Notes: generated by a model from the sequence alone, not told the origin. A stretch of DNA of 64,000 nucleotides from Anaerolineales bacterium (GCA_030583905.1 CP129481.1:2696136-2760135); one strand, 5' to 3'; positions 17,577 to 27,580 are shown, counted from the first letter of the stretch. A program made the numbers and translations.

Positions 17577-18200
17577 ATGAGCCACAACATCCCATTGGTG
17601 ATCGGCATTGCAGGCGGGTCAGGGTCTGGAAAAACGACCGTCGCTCAGGAAATTCTCAACCGCGTCGGCGCTGACCGGATCGCATACCTTCAACAGGATT
17701 CGTATTACAAAGACCTGACCAAACTGCCGCCCGCACAACACATTGACATCAACTTCGACCACCCCAACTCGCTTGAAACTGAACTGCTGATCGAACACAT
17801 CGCTTCTCTGCGCGACCTGAAACCTGTTGAGGTGCCGATCTACGATTTCGCCACCGACAGCCGCACCGACAGGACCATCCACGTCGAGCCGCGCAATGTG
17901 ATCCTGGTGGAAGGGATTTTGATCTTCGTGGATGCCGACCTGCGGAAATGGTTCGATGTGAAGATATTTGTGGATACCGACGCCGATCTGCGCTTTATCC
18001 GCCGCCTGCACAGGGACATCACCGAACGAGGCAGGACGACCGAATCGGTCATCAAACAATATCTGTCCACCGTCCGCCCGATGCACCTGGAATTTGTAGA
18101 ACCATCCAAGCGTTATGCGGATGTGATCATCCCCGAAGGCGGACATAACAAAGCCGCACTGGATATGGTCGTGGCACGAATCGAGACGCTTTTGAAGTAG
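17577..18200 (+). CDS. udk: Uridine kinase
   Basis: 207 residues, full length. It phosphorylates uridine and cytidine with ATP or GTP in pyrimidine salvage. The P-loop GGSGSGKTT lies at residues 13-21; QQDSYYKDL and NFDHPNSLETELL are family signatures for nucleoside binding, and RRLHRDITERGR is the lid. The gene seems to start from a leaderless mRNA. Confidence 0.95.
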   Translation: MSHNIPLVIGIAGGSGSGKTTVAQEILNRVGADRIAYLQQDSYYKDLTKLPPAQHIDINFDHPNSLETELLIEHIASLRDLKPVEVPIYDFATDSRTDRTIHVEPRNVILVEGILIFVDADLRKWFDVKIFVDTDADLRFIRRLHRDITERGRTTESVIKQYLSTVRPMHLEFVEPSKRYADVIIPEGGHNKAALDMVVARIETLLK

Positions 18201-18297
18201 GATGATTGACCAGTCTTCTTTTTACTTTCGTTCATTGCAATAAAGAAGAAAAAACTACAATGTAAGCAAATCCAACTCAATTCCAAGGAGAGACATA

Positions 18298-18807
18298 ATG
18301 ACAAAACAATGGAGCACCCCGCCCGCAATGCAGATCGACCCGGCGAAGAAATACAAGGCACATATGGAAACCGACAACGGCACCATGGTGATCGAACTGT
18401 TCGCGGACAAGACCCCGGTCACCGTGAACAGTTTTGTTTTCCTCGCGCGCGAGGGATTTTACGACGGCGTCATCTTTCATCGCGTCATTGCCAACTTCAT
18501 GGCGCAGGGCGGCGACCCGACCGGAACCGGGCGCGGCGGACCGGGCTACCAATTTCAGGATGAATTCCACCCCAGTTTGAAACATGACAAGCGCGGCGTA
18601 CTTTCGATGGCAAATGCAGGACCCGGCACGAACGGTTCACAATTCTTCATCACGCATGGACCGACCCCGCATCTCAACAACCGCCATTCCGTTTTCGGTC
18701 AGGTGATCGAGGGAGAAGATGTGCTCATGTCCATCCCCGAGCGCGACCCGAGCAATGTCAATGCCCCGGCAGTGAAGATCATCCGTGTCACCATCGAAGA
18801 AAGTTAA
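18298..18807 (+). CDS. Cytoplasmic cyclophilin-type peptidyl-prolyl isomerase
   Basis: 169 residues without a signal peptide. It catalyses cis-trans isomerisation of proline peptide bonds. The cyclophilin core is clear: [38 protein letters not shown] and [16 protein letters not shown] precedes the ATG. A second, membrane-anchored cyclophilin lies at 34426-35163; the two share the same core motifs. The next gene's apparent start lies inside its 3-prime end. Confidence 0.93.
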   Translation: MTKQWSTPPAMQIDPAKKYKAHMETDNGTMVIELFADKTPVTVNSFVFLAREGFYDGVIFHRVIANFMAQGGDPTGTGRGGPGYQFQDEFHPSLKHDKRGVLSMANAGPGTNGSQFFITHGPTPHLNNRHSVFGQVIEGEDVLMSIPERDPSNVNAPAVKIIRVTIEES

Positions 18808-19531
18808 GAGTTTGAAGGTTGGCAGGTCGAAAGGTTCGAAAGTTGAAAAACCGAAACGTTCGAAGGTTGAAATAGAGAAAAGCGTAAGAAAAAAGAAAAA
18901 AGAGGAACGCGCGCCCAAGCCTCAAGCAACCCAACCTTCGAGCCTGAATACCTTCGAACCTGAACACCTGTCAGCCCGCAAACCTGCGACCAGCCTCACC
19001 ACGAACATTCTGCGCGTTCTTGCCATCCTGGCGGTGGTCGGGATCACAGTTTACATCTACAGCATCCGTGACCGGGTGGAGGATTTCGCCGCCTACGGCT
19101 ACCCCGGCATCTTTCTGGTCGCAATGCTGGCAAATGCAACCGTCTTCCTGCCTGCGCCGGGCGTGGCTGTCGTTTTCGCGATGGGAAGCATTTTCAATCC
19201 CATCGGTGTGGCACTCGCGGCAGGGACGGGCGGCGCGCTGGGCGAACTTTCCGGCTATCTGGCAGGCTTCAGCGGACAAGCCGTGGTCGAGCGGACAGAT
19301 GTGTACGAACGCATCAGCCCGTGGATCGAGAAATATGGCGGCTGGGCGATCCTCGTCCTTTCCGCCATCCCAAATCCATTCTTTGACATTGCCGGTGTCG
19401 CGGCGGGCATGGCAAAGATGAAATTCGGACGTTTCCTGTTCTTCTGCTGGATCGGGCAGTTGATCAAAATGGCGATGTTCGCCTATGCCGGTGCATATTC
19501 CATCGACTGGATCGCAAGTTTCTATGATTAA
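18785..19531 (+). CDS. DedA/VTT family membrane protein with basic extension
   Basis: Up to 248 residues. From about residue 75 on it is a VTT/DedA-type protein (one helix, then [19 protein letters not shown], a re-entrant [13 protein letters not shown] segment, and [17 protein letters not shown]), a family linked to lipid scrambling. The first 60 or so residues are very rich in Lys, Arg and Ser and are encoded by a repeated sequence. The GTG at 18785 lies inside the preceding gene and has no good ribosome-binding site; a TTG at 18812 is another choice. The real N-terminus is therefore uncertain. Confidence 0.75.
   Translation: MSPSKKVKSLKVGRSKGSKVEKPKRSKVEIEKSVRKKKKEERAPKPQATQPSSLNTFEPEHLSARKPATSLTTNILRVLAILAVVGITVYIYSIRDRVEDFAAYGYPGIFLVAMLANATVFLPAPGVAVVFAMGSIFNPIGVALAAGTGGALGELSGYLAGFSGQAVVERTDVYERISPWIEKYGGWAILVLSAIPNPFFDIAGVAAGMAKMKFGRFLFFCWIGQLIKMAMFAYAGAYSIDWIASFYD
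18809..18990. repeat. GTTGGCAGGT/GTTCGAAAGTT repeat forming the DedA N-terminus
   Basis: On the left, units such as GAAGGTTGGCAGGTCGAAAG and GTTCGAAAGTTGAA recur; on the right (from about 18932) similar units appear inverted (AACCTTCGAGCCTGAA, ACCTTCGAACCTGAA). A related run lies at 59008-59035 over the moaE start. Confidence 0.55.
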
Positions 19532-19554
19532 CCATGTTTCAAAAGGAGCATCCC

Positions 19555-20913
19555 ATGCAAGGTTTCGAAAAAATCGATACATACATTGACAAGAATCTTG
19601 ATGCAAGCCTTGACGAACTGAAACGCTACGTGGCACAGCCCAGCATCAGCGCGCAAAATTTGGGACTGAAAGAATGCGCCACCATGGTCAAGGAAATGCT
19701 GGAGAAGCGCGGCTTCACCGCCGAGATCATGGCAACCGACGGCGCGCCGGTCGTGTTTGGGGAACGAAAAGGCAAAAGTGACAAAACCCTGCTCATCTAC
19801 AATCATTACGACGTCCAGCCGCCGGAGCCGTTGGAGTTATGGGACAGCCCGCCGTTCGAGCCCGTCATCCGTAACGGGAAGATGTACGGACGCGGCGTGA
19901 GCGACGACAAGAGTCATCTCACCTCCCGCCTGCACGCCATCGACGCGTTCCTTGCCGAGGAAGGCGAACTGCCTTGCAATATCAAGTTCATCATCGAGGG
20001 CGAGGAGGAAACTGCCAGCGTCCACTTGCATGATTTTATTTCCAACAATCTCGAAAAGCTCAAAGCCGACGCCTGCATCTGGGAATTCGGCGGCGTGGAT
20101 CATCGCGACAAGCCGCTGCAATATCTCGGTTTGCGCGGCATTTGCTACGTCGAACTGTCGGTGACGGCGCTGGGAACGGATGTCCATTCGGGGGTGGGCG
20201 GCAGCATCTTCCCCAACGCGGCGTGGAGGCTTATTTGGGCACTGAACAGCCTCAAAGGTCCGGATGAGGCGATCCGCATCCCCGGCTTTTACGATGACGT
20301 CGTGCCTCCATCTGACCGCGACCGCGAATTAATGGAGCAACTCCCCGATGTGGCGGACGAATACAAAACACGTTACGGCGTCAAGGAGTTCATCAAGGGC
20401 ATCAAGGGCGGAACGGAATTGAAAATGGAAGAGGTCTTCGTGCCGACCTGCACCGTGTGCGGGCTGACCAGCGGCTATCAGGGACCCGGCTCGAAAACCG
20501 TCCAGCCGGCGCTCGCGTCCGCCAAGGTGGATTTCCGGCTCGTGCCGAACCAAAAGCCGCAGGATATTTTGAAGAAACTGCGCGCGCATCTCGATGCCGA
20601 GGGTTTCAGCGATGTGAAAATCGATTTCCTTGGAGGCGAACCCGCCGCGCGTACCGACCCGGATGATCCCTTCGTGAAGATCGTAGTGGACACTGCCGAG
20701 GATGTGTATGACGCAAAGATGGAGATCGTGCCAATGATCGGCGGATCGGGACCCAACTACCCGTTCGTCCATGACCTGGGCTTGCCCGTTGTAACCATGG
20801 GCTTGGGCTACCCCGACACAAAAGCGCACGCGCCGAACGAAAACATCCGCATCGACCTGTACGCTCAACATGCCAAGCACATGGCGCGGGTGATCAGGGA
20901 ATTTGCAAAGTGA
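19555..20913 (+). CDS. M20 family metallopeptidase (dipeptidase-like)
   Basis: 452 residues, a cytoplasmic two-zinc enzyme of the ArgE/DapE/CPG2 group. Metal and catalytic motifs: LLIYNHYDVQPPEP, GRGVSDDKSH and IEGEEETAS; an inserted dimerisation domain spans the middle (DVHSGVGGSIFPNAAWRLIW), and the last part carries the final histidine (DTKAHAPNENI). The exact substrate is not known; close relatives act on dipeptides. An ATG lies at 19534, but AAAGGAG stands just before the ATG at 19555, so that start is better. Confidence 0.92.
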   Translation: MQGFEKIDTYIDKNLDASLDELKRYVAQPSISAQNLGLKECATMVKEMLEKRGFTAEIMATDGAPVVFGERKGKSDKTLLIYNHYDVQPPEPLELWDSPPFEPVIRNGKMYGRGVSDDKSHLTSRLHAIDAFLAEEGELPCNIKFIIEGEEETASVHLHDFISNNLEKLKADACIWEFGGVDHRDKPLQYLGLRGICYVELSVTALGTDVHSGVGGSIFPNAAWRLIWALNSLKGPDEAIRIPGFYDDVVPPSDRDRELMEQLPDVADEYKTRYGVKEFIKGIKGGTELKMEEVFVPTCTVCGLTSGYQGPGSKTVQPALASAKVDFRLVPNQKPQDILKKLRAHLDAEGFSDVKIDFLGGEPAARTDPDDPFVKIVVDTAEDVYDAKMEIVPMIGGSGPNYPFVHDLGLPVVTMGLGYPDTKAHAPNENIRIDLYAQHAKHMARVIREFAK

Positions 20914-21007
20914 CCTTTCTCCATCCGAATTCGTGACTTTCCTTTCCTTGATTCTGCATATAATACAGATATCTGGAATAACAACCACCCATTAACTGGA
21001 GGCAACC

Positions 21008-21649
21008 ATGTTCGTCGGCGAAAGAATGTCGCACCCTGTAATTTCCGTCACACCCGAAACCCCTGTCCACGATGCGCTGGCGCTCTTTAAAAAGGAACAC
21101 ATCCGCCGCGCGCCCGTGATGAAGAACGGCAAACTGCTCGGAATCATCTCCGAAAGCGACCTGCTGAACGCATCCCCCTCGCCGGTGACCAGCCTGAGCG
21201 TGTGGGAAATGAACTACCTGATGAGCAAGGTGACCGTCAAGAACGTGATGACCAAAAAGGTCAAAACCATCGATGTGAACACACCCATCGAGGAAGCCGC
21301 GCGCGTGATGGCGGACTCCAAGATCGGCGGCATGCCGGTCATGCGCTCCGGCAAGATCGTCGGCATGATCACCGAGACCGACCTGTTCAAGATCTTCCTC
21401 GAGTTGATGGGCGCGCGAACCAAAGCCCTGCGCGTCACTGCATTGGTTGACGAGAAGCCCGGTCAATTGGCAAAGGTCACCAAAGCCATCGCGGAGGCGG
21501 GCGGGAACTTCCTTTCGTTCGGCATGTTCTCCGGACCCGACACCAGCTCGCGCGTCATCACCTTCAAGGTGGAAGGCATGAGCAAGGATGCCATCACCAA
21601 GACACTGAGCAACGTGGTCAAGAAGTTTTGGGATATTCGGATGAGCTAG
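21008..21649 (+). CDS. CBS pair plus ACT domain protein (AcuB-like)
   Basis: 213 residues. Two CBS motifs (about 1-65 and 72-132) form a Bateman module that should bind an adenine nucleotide; an ACT-like domain (about 140-210, TALVDEKPGQLAKVTKAIAE) suggests amino-acid or other ligand sensing. It resembles AcuB of Bacillus, whose molecular role is not settled. ACTGGAGG precedes the ATG and a TATAAT lies at 20959-20964. It stands alone and ends in a bidirectional terminator. Confidence 0.85.
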   Translation: MFVGERMSHPVISVTPETPVHDALALFKKEHIRRAPVMKNGKLLGIISESDLLNASPSPVTSLSVWEMNYLMSKVTVKNVMTKKVKTIDVNTPIEEAARVMADSKIGGMPVMRSGKIVGMITETDLFKIFLELMGARTKALRVTALVDEKPGQLAKVTKAIAEAGGNFLSFGMFSGPDTSSRVITFKVEGMSKDAITKTLSNVVKKFWDIRMS

Positions 21650-21666
21650 TCGGAAATGTAAAAAAA

Positions 21667-21692
21667 CAGCGCGCAGAAATTTCTGCGCGCTG
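21667..21692. terminator. Bidirectional terminator between CBS-ACT gene and rluB
   Basis: A perfect 26-base palindrome with 13-base arms (CAGCGCGCAGAAA and its complement), with A-run before and T-run after, so it serves both convergent genes. Confidence 0.92.
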
Positions 21693-21709
21693 TTTTTTTG
21701 TTTGAAAAT

Positions 21710-22468
21710 TTACCGTACAAACTTCCTCGCCCGCACCCTCTGCTCGATCTTCGGGACCTTTTCGCCCTTCAACTCGCGGACTTCGTCTTCGTTCAAATAC
21801 CGCCACTGGCGCGGCTTGAGACTGCCCAATTTCAACGTGCCAATCCGCAAACGGATGATCTTTACCACCGGCAAGCCCAGCAATTTCCCCACCTCGCGGA
21901 TCTGACGCTTCTTCCCCTCGCCCATGATGACCTGAATCCAGGCGCCCTTGCCGGACGTGGATAAAAAGCGCACGTCAGCGGGCTGGGTTTTATCGCCATC
22001 AGTCAACACCACGCCTCTGCGCCACGCCTCCAGTTGTTTCTCGTCGGGGCGGCGCGCCACCAAGACACGATATTCCTTCTCATGTCCATAGCGCGGATGC
22101 GTCAACTTGTTGGTCAACTCGCCGTCGTTGGTCATCAGGATCAAGCCCTCGGAGTCGAAGTCGAGGCGCCCAACGGGATAGAGATGCCCCTCGAGCGGGA
22201 TCAGATCCCGAACCGTCTGACGGTCATCCTGTCCCTCAGCGGCAGAGAGCACATTGCGCGGCTTATACAAGGCGATGTAGACCAGCGCCTCTTTCTTCGC
22301 CAAAGCCTTTCCATCCACCGTGACCTTATCCACAGCCAGGTCCGCTTTTTGCCCCAATACAGCGACCTTGCCGTTCACGCGCACGCGCCCTTCCGTGATG
22401 AACACTTCACAGGCGCGGCGGGAGCCATATCCCGCCTGGGCAAGCAATTTCTGAAGTCTTTCCTGCAT
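21710..22468 (-). CDS. rluB: Ribosomal large-subunit pseudouridine synthase, RluB/RsuA family
   Basis: 252 residues: an S4 RNA-binding domain (about 1-60, RLQKLLAQAGYGSRRACE) and a pseudouridine synthase domain with the catalytic aspartate in GRLDFDSEGLIL and the later KKRQIREVGKLLGLPV. It isomerises a uridine in rRNA. It follows scpB by eight bases, an arrangement common in many bacteria (scpA-scpB-rluB), although scpA lies far away here. Confidence 0.92.
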   Translation of the reverse strand: MQERLQKLLAQAGYGSRRACEVFITEGRVRVNGKVAVLGQKADLAVDKVTVDGKALAKKEALVYIALYKPRNVLSAAEGQDDRQTVRDLIPLEGHLYPVGRLDFDSEGLILMTNDGELTNKLTHPRYGHEKEYRVLVARRPDEKQLEAWRRGVVLTDGDKTQPADVRFLSTSGKGAWIQVIMGEGKKRQIREVGKLLGLPVVKIIRLRIGTLKLGSLKPRQWRYLNEDEVRELKGEKVPKIEQRVRARKFVR

Positions 22469-22476
22469 TACGAATA

Positions 22477-23046
22477 CTAACCCTTCAATAATTCTGTAGG
22501 TTCCGGCTCCGCCTCTGCCGGCACAGCCAGCGGAGGCAGTTCCATGATTGAATTCAAACCGAAATGTTGTAGAAACTCCGGTGTGGTAGAGTACAGGATC
22601 GGACGTCCCGGTCCATCCGTGCGCCCGGTCTCCTGGATGAGCCCCTTGCTCAACAGGCTTTTCATCATCGCATCGCTGTTGACGCCGCGCACCGCATCCA
22701 CTTGCGGACGGGTGACAGGCTGCTGGTAGGCAATGATCGCCAGCGTCTCCAGCGCGGCGCGGCTCAGGTGTGTGACAGCCTCCAGACCGAGGAACTTCTC
22801 CACCAGTGAAGCCAGCTCGGAGGCGGTGGTCAACTGCACGCGCCCGGCGTTTCGTTGTAAACGCAAGCCGCGGGTTAAGAGAGAATCGTCCAATTCCTTC
22901 AATCCGCGCTCGACCACCGAAGGAGTCACATCCAGCGCCTGCGCAAGCTGACCGAGCGGCACCGGTTCCGCCGAAACGAACAGCATCGCTTCGATCTTTG
23001 CCGCAAGGGACAGTTCACTGGTTGAATTGGGCTGAGGGTCGCTCAT
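22477..23046 (-). CDS. scpB: Segregation and condensation protein ScpB
   Basis: About 189 residues with two winged-helix domains. ScpB joins ScpA and SMC in chromosome condensation. Family segments are AKIEAMLFVSAEPVPLGQLA, ETLAIIAYQQPVTRPQVDAV and RPILYSTTPEFLQHFG. The frame opens further upstream, but the ATG at 23046 preceded by GGAG fits. It is divergent from a lipoprotein gene with only 47 bases between them. The partner scpA is at 60328-61101. Confidence 0.93.
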   Translation of the reverse strand: MSDPQPNSTSELSLAAKIEAMLFVSAEPVPLGQLAQALDVTPSVVERGLKELDDSLLTRGLRLQRNAGRVQLTTASELASLVEKFLGLEAVTHLSRAALETLAIIAYQQPVTRPQVDAVRGVNSDAMMKSLLSKGLIQETGRTDGPGRPILYSTTPEFLQHFGLNSIMELPPLAVPAEAEPEPTELLKG

Positions 23047-23093
23047 GCTATAATTACTCCGCTTAAAATTTATATATTGGAACAAAAACAAAA

Positions 23094-23666
23094 ATGAAAA
23101 ACAGAAACTTCAAACCGTATCTTCTCGTCGTCGTTCTCGTGCTCGCCGCGCTGGCGTGTACAGTATCTGCCGGCGGACCCGACTATCCCGCGCAGACCGT
23201 CCCGGTCACGACCGATGACGCGCAAAGCCTGAGGGAGCAGATCGAACAGGCGTTGATCGCCGGTGCCGAGACGGGCATCGTTTCCCTGCAGATCACCGAG
23301 GGTCAACTGACCTCTTTCATAGCGGACAAAATGGCGCAACAGACCAATCCGCCGTTCACCGATCCGCAGATCCTGCTGCGCAACGGTCAAATGCAAATGT
23401 ACGGCAAGGTCACGCAGGGATGGTTCACCGCCAACATGCTCATCACCATGAACGTCGGCGTGGATGAAGCGACCGGTCAGCCGAAGATCGAAGTTGCCTC
23501 CGCCGACTTCGGTCCCCTGCCCGCGCCTGAAGGTCTCAACTCCGCCATCACCGCGCTCATCTCCGAAGCCTTCACCGGTTCGCTCGGTCCTGTCGCCGTC
23601 GGGTTTCGATTGGAATCGATCACCATCGCAGACGGGATCATGACACTGACGGGACGCATCCGATAG
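23094..23666 (+). CDS. Putative lipoprotein, unknown function
   Basis: 190 residues. An N-terminal helix ends in the lipobox LAALAC (Cys about 21), so it should be lipidated and face outwards. The rest has no firm match; the LQITEGQLTSFIADKMAQ segment and alternating strands recall DUF2140/DUF2993-like lipid-binding proteins, but this is weak. The next gene, 19 bases on, also encodes a lipoprotein, so the two probably act together. Confidence 0.6.
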   Translation: MKNRNFKPYLLVVVLVLAALACTVSAGGPDYPAQTVPVTTDDAQSLREQIEQALIAGAETGIVSLQITEGQLTSFIADKMAQQTNPPFTDPQILLRNGQMQMYGKVTQGWFTANMLITMNVGVDEATGQPKIEVASADFGPLPAPEGLNSAITALISEAFTGSLGPVAVGFRLESITIADGIMTLTGRIR

Positions 23667-23685
23667 CGGGACGATTATACCCGAC

Positions 23686-25272
23686 ATGCCCCGCCTCGGA
23701 CTCCGCCCGCGCCTGCTCCTCGCGCTTTTACCTTTCCTTTGGCTGATCGTTTCCTGCCGCTCCCCGCAGTTTGGCGAAGACATCACGGTCATCGTCGCTG
23801 TGGATGGCGCAAGACAGGAAATCTCCATCCCATCGGGAAGCACGGTCTCGCAAGCCCTGCAAAGCGCCGGCATCACGGCGGGAAGTCTCGACCGCACCGA
23901 GCCGCCATTTTATACGCTATTAAGCAACGGGGATGTCATCACCATCACGCGCGTAGTGGAAGAGTTCCAGACTGAACAAGATGTCATCCCGTTCGAACGG
24001 CAGGTCGTCCGCAATGAGACACTTCCCGAAGGCGAGACGCGGCTCGTGCAGGCAGGCGTGAACGGCTTGCAGGAAGTTACCTACCGAAGCATCACAGAAG
24101 ATAATATCGAAGTCAGCCGAACGGTTGTAAAAACCACCATCCTGAAGGAAGCCCTGCCCGAGATCGTCATGATCGGAGCGCAGGCATCCTACGCGCCGTT
24201 GAACATTTCCGGCACATTGGCATATCTTTCCGGCGGCAACGCTTGGATCATGGAAGGCTCCACCGCCAACCGCCGCGTCATCGTCAGCACCGGCGATCTG
24301 GACGGGCGCATCTTCACACTATCACCGAACGGCGAATATCTGGTCTTCACGCGCAAATCCAGCAAGCCCGCTGACGAAGAGATCAACACCCTGTGGGCAG
24401 TGCGGACGAGAAATCTCGAACCGAGACTGATCTCCCTGCAGGCAAAGAATGTCGTCCATTTTGCGGCATGGATTCCAGGCACGAATTCGGTGGCGTATTC
24501 CACCGTCGAGCCGCGCAGCGCCGCCCCTGGCTGGCAGGCGAACAATGACCTGTACCGTGTCAGCATCACGGGCGGAAGTCCGCGGTGGCTGTTGAACGCG
24601 AACAGCGGCGGCGTGTACGGCTGGTGGGGCATGTCCTTCACTTATTCACCATCCGGGGTGCTGGCATACGCACGACCTGACGGCATCGGGCTCGTGGATC
24701 AAGATCAGGGCTACCTCAAGCCGCTGTTGGAGATCACGCCGCTCAACACCCACAGCGACTGGGCGTGGATCCCTCCCATCGCCTGGGGCGCGGACGGGAA
24801 TAGTTTATACTTCGTCAGCCATGCGCCGGCGCCGGCTCCCATTGCCGGCGAGGAGTCGCCTTATTTTGACCTCTCAGGCATCTCGTTCGAAAGCGAAGCG
24901 GCGGTATCGTTCGTCAACTCGACAGGGATGTTCGCATACCCGTCCACTTCCCCCCTCCGCTCGAGCGGAAGTGAGAATTCTTTTCAGGTCGCGTACCTGC
25001 AATCCATTTTCATCGAACAAAGCGACACCAGCCGCTATCGTTTGATGGTGATGGACCGCGACGGCTCGAACGCGAAACTGCTGTTCCCGCCCATCGACGC
25101 GAACGGACTCGAACCTCAACTTCCCGTGTGGTCGCCCGCGCCACTCGAAGGACAATCGGGGGATTTTATTGCAGTGCTCTATCAGGGTAACCTCTGGCTC
25201 GTTGACAGTGGCAGTACCGCCGCCTATCAAGTGACCGGCGACGGGCTGATCAATAAAATTGACTGGAAATAA
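23686..25272 (+). CDS. Lipoprotein with DUF348, G5 and propeller-like domains
   Basis: 528 residues. A signal helix ends in the lipobox LIVSC (Cys about 24). Residues 30-85 form a ubiquitin-like DUF348 unit ([20 protein letters not shown]), residues 90-160 a G5-like domain ([20 protein letters not shown]), known in cell-wall-binding and resuscitation proteins. The remaining 360 residues contain WD40/TolB-like repeats ([35 protein letters not shown]). I infer an outward-facing protein that binds glycan or peptide. I know no named family with this full architecture. Confidence 0.65.
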   Translation: MPRLGLRPRLLLALLPFLWLIVSCRSPQFGEDITVIVAVDGARQEISIPSGSTVSQALQSAGITAGSLDRTEPPFYTLLSNGDVITITRVVEEFQTEQDVIPFERQVVRNETLPEGETRLVQAGVNGLQEVTYRSITEDNIEVSRTVVKTTILKEALPEIVMIGAQASYAPLNISGTLAYLSGGNAWIMEGSTANRRVIVSTGDLDGRIFTLSPNGEYLVFTRKSSKPADEEINTLWAVRTRNLEPRLISLQAKNVVHFAAWIPGTNSVAYSTVEPRSAAPGWQANNDLYRVSITGGSPRWLLNANSGGVYGWWGMSFTYSPSGVLAYARPDGIGLVDQDQGYLKPLLEITPLNTHSDWAWIPPIAWGADGNSLYFVSHAPAPAPIAGEESPYFDLSGISFESEAAVSFVNSTGMFAYPSTSPLRSSGSENSFQVAYLQSIFIEQSDTSRYRLMVMDRDGSNAKLLFPPIDANGLEPQLPVWSPAPLEGQSGDFIAVLYQGNLWLVDSGSTAAYQVTGDGLINKIDWK

Positions 25273-25292
25273 AAGGCATAAAGGAAATCAGA

Positions 25293-26252
25293 ATGCGTAT
25301 CTTGATCACTGGTGCAGCCGGGTTCCTCGGCTCCCATCTCTGTGACCGCCTGCTGGCAGACGGACATGAAGTCATCGGCATGGACAATTTCATTACGGGC
25401 AGTCCGGATAACATCGCCCACCTCGCCGATAATGAACATTTTTCGTTCTACAAACGCGATGTCTCGAATTATATTTTCGTCCCCGGCAAGGTGGATGCCA
25501 TCCTGCACTTTGCTTCGCCTGCCAGCCCCAATCCGCAATCGCCATCGGGATATTTCAACCTGCCCATTCAAACCATGAAAGCGGGCGCGCTTGGCACGCA
25601 TAACTGTCTCGGCATTGCGCGCGCGAACAACGCCCGCTTTTTGCTGGCTTCAACGAGTGAAATCTACGGCGACCCGGAAATCCATCCGCAGGCGGAAACC
25701 TACCCCGGCAACGTGGACCCGGTCGGTGAACGTGCCGTCTATGATGAAGCCAAACGCTTCGCCGAATCGCTGACGATGGCATACCACCGTTTCCACGGCG
25801 TGAACACCAGCATCGTGCGCATCTTCAACACCTATGGTCCGCGTATGGATCTGGAAGACGGGCGCGCCCTGCCAAATTTATTGAAGCAAGCCCTGCTCGG
25901 ACAGCCGCTGACCGTCTATGGCAACGGCGGACAAACCCGCTCCTTTTGTTACGTGGATGATCTGGTCGACGGCATTGTCAAACTACTGTATTCGGATGAG
26001 CATATGCCTGTCAATATCGGCAACCCGGTGGAGATGAGCATTCTGCAGTTTGCCGAAGCCATCAATAGGATCACAGGGAATCTGGGCGGACTTGTCTTCC
26101 AGGAAAACGCCCGCAGCGCCCGCGACCCGCAGATGCGCCAGCCCGATATCACCCGCGCAAGAACAATCCTGAATTGGGAACCAAAGGTCGACCTCGAAGA
26201 GGGCATCCGCCGCACCATTCCGTTCTTCAAGGAGAAACTGGGACTGGCATGA
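25293..26252 (+). CDS. UDP-sugar epimerase/decarboxylase (UXS-like SDR)
   Basis: 319 residues, an extended short-chain dehydrogenase. The NAD site GAAGFLGSH is at 7-15, the catalytic YDEAKRFAE (Tyr-x-x-x-Lys) near 150, and [12 protein letters not shown] and [10 protein letters not shown] are strongly like UDP-glucuronate decarboxylase, which makes UDP-xylose. AAAGGA precedes the start. The next gene (GtrA-like) overlaps its stop, fitting use of the sugar for a surface glycan. Confidence 0.85.
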   Translation: MRILITGAAGFLGSHLCDRLLADGHEVIGMDNFITGSPDNIAHLADNEHFSFYKRDVSNYIFVPGKVDAILHFASPASPNPQSPSGYFNLPIQTMKAGALGTHNCLGIARANNARFLLASTSEIYGDPEIHPQAETYPGNVDPVGERAVYDEAKRFAESLTMAYHRFHGVNTSIVRIFNTYGPRMDLEDGRALPNLLKQALLGQPLTVYGNGGQTRSFCYVDDLVDGIVKLLYSDEHMPVNIGNPVEMSILQFAEAINRITGNLGGLVFQENARSARDPQMRQPDITRARTILNWEPKVDLEEGIRRTIPFFKEKLGLA

Positions 26253-26722
26253 TCCTAACGGATGTAAAAGAGCGCAATCGTTTTGTGAAATTCGCCCTGG
26301 TCGGGGCGCTCGGTTCGGTCATTGACTTTGCAGTGATGAACATGCTCTCCCATTGGGCGGGCATGCCGCTTGTGCTGGCAGGCACGATCTCGTTCATTTG
26401 CGCCGTGCTGAACAACTTCACCTGGAACCGCTTGTGGACCTACCCTGAATCGCGGTCGCGCCCGTTGATGAACCAGCTTGGCATGTTCTTTGCTGTCAAT
26501 GTGGCTGGCATTGCCATCCGTGCGCCGATCCTGCACTTTGGCGAACCGCCGCTGCTGCGCCTCGTCCAACAGGTTTTTCACACCACCTACCTGACAGCCG
26601 AGGTCTACGCCAGAAACCTGACGCTCGCCACCGCCATCGGCATCGTGATGTTATGGAACTTCTTCGTCAACCGCTACTGGACCTACAGCGACATTGACAA
26701 TATGGAAGATATTCCGTCGTAA
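26249..26722 (+). CDS. GtrA-like membrane protein
   Basis: 157 residues, four membrane helices and the GtrA pattern ([33 protein letters not shown]). GtrA-type proteins are thought to flip undecaprenyl-linked sugars for surface decoration. The ATG overlaps the TGA of the epimerase/decarboxylase gene, so translation is coupled. Confidence 0.85.
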   Translation: MILTDVKERNRFVKFALVGALGSVIDFAVMNMLSHWAGMPLVLAGTISFICAVLNNFTWNRLWTYPESRSRPLMNQLGMFFAVNVAGIAIRAPILHFGEPPLLRLVQQVFHTTYLTAEVYARNLTLATAIGIVMLWNFFVNRYWTYSDIDNMEDIPS

Positions 26723-26734
26723 GGCAGACCCCAA

Positions 26735-27109
26735 ATGGCACAAGCAACCCTGATACCTGTTTACACCACCAAGGGAGATGCGGAAGCGTTTCTCGCATAT
26801 CCGTATTTGTTCAACCGCAGCGGGGAATGGATCGGGTTCGTCACCCCGAAACGGGAAGTGTATTCCGTGCTTGGCGAATATGCCGGCACACTGACGAACG
26901 ATCCGCGCATCGTATCCAAACGGTCCACAGCCACGTTCAGACCCCGCCTTCAGCCGCCTCCGCGCCCACGGCGGATTTATCCTCCCGCAACCGTCCCGCT
27001 CGCCCCGCTGATGGCGGAACTCAACAACTCCCTGGTCGACGTGCTTCTGGAAGCGCCGGAGCGACTCCACACCATAGACACAGGTGATGCCAGACAGGAC
27101 ATGGACTAA
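26735..27109 (+). CDS. Small protein resembling the 4-fold beta flower family
   Basis: 124 residues. The first 60 hold repeats of aromatic/charged strands (FNRSGEWIGFVTPKREVYSV, LGEYAGTLTNDPRIVSKR) that resemble the 4-fold beta flower fold; then comes a proline/arginine-rich stretch (RPRLQPPPRPRRIYPP) and a short helix. No catalytic residues are evident. The function is unknown. Its stop overlaps the start of the next gene. Confidence 0.55.
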   Translation: MAQATLIPVYTTKGDAEAFLAYPYLFNRSGEWIGFVTPKREVYSVLGEYAGTLTNDPRIVSKRSTATFRPRLQPPPRPRRIYPPATVPLAPLMAELNNSLVDVLLEAPERLHTIDTGDARQDMD

Positions 27110-27579
27110 TGAACACGCCCAAACTAAAAACTCCCCGCGCCTCGCACATCAGCATCGCCCAACTCATGCAGCCCGAACATGCCAACAATCATGGCAACGT
27201 GCACGGCGGCTGGATCATGAAACTGGTGGATGAAGCCGGCGCGCTCGCCTGCATGCGACACGCCCAACGGCGCGTTGTGACCGTTGCCGTGGATTCCTTC
27301 GTCTTCCGTGAACCGATCAAGATCGGCGACCTCGTCACGCTCACTGCCGAAGTCACCTACGCGGGACGCACTTCCATGGAAGCCGAAGTACAGGTGATCG
27401 CGGAGAATCCCGTCACGGGCGAACGCACGCACACCAACACTGCCTACCTCGTTTATGTCGCACTGGACGATGACAACAAGCCGACCACCGTCTCCCCGCT
27501 GGTGGCAGAGACCGACGAAGACAGGAACAGGCTTGAGCTAGGAAAGATGCGTCAACAGCGCCGCATCTCCCAGAAGTAA
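27109..27579 (+). CDS. Acyl-CoA thioesterase (hotdog fold)
   Basis: 156 residues of the BACH/YciA type. NNHGNVHGGWIMKLVDEAG is the family motif with the catalytic Asp/Asn region, followed by VDSFVFREPIKIGDLVTL. It hydrolyses acyl-CoA to free acid and CoA in the cytoplasm. The start codon overlaps the previous stop. Chain-length preference cannot be read from the sequence. Confidence 0.88.
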   Translation: MNTPKLKTPRASHISIAQLMQPEHANNHGNVHGGWIMKLVDEAGALACMRHAQRRVVTVAVDSFVFREPIKIGDLVTLTAEVTYAGRTSMEAEVQVIAENPVTGERTHTNTAYLVYVALDDDNKPTTVSPLVAETDEDRNRLELGKMRQQRRISQK

Positions 27580-27580
27580 C

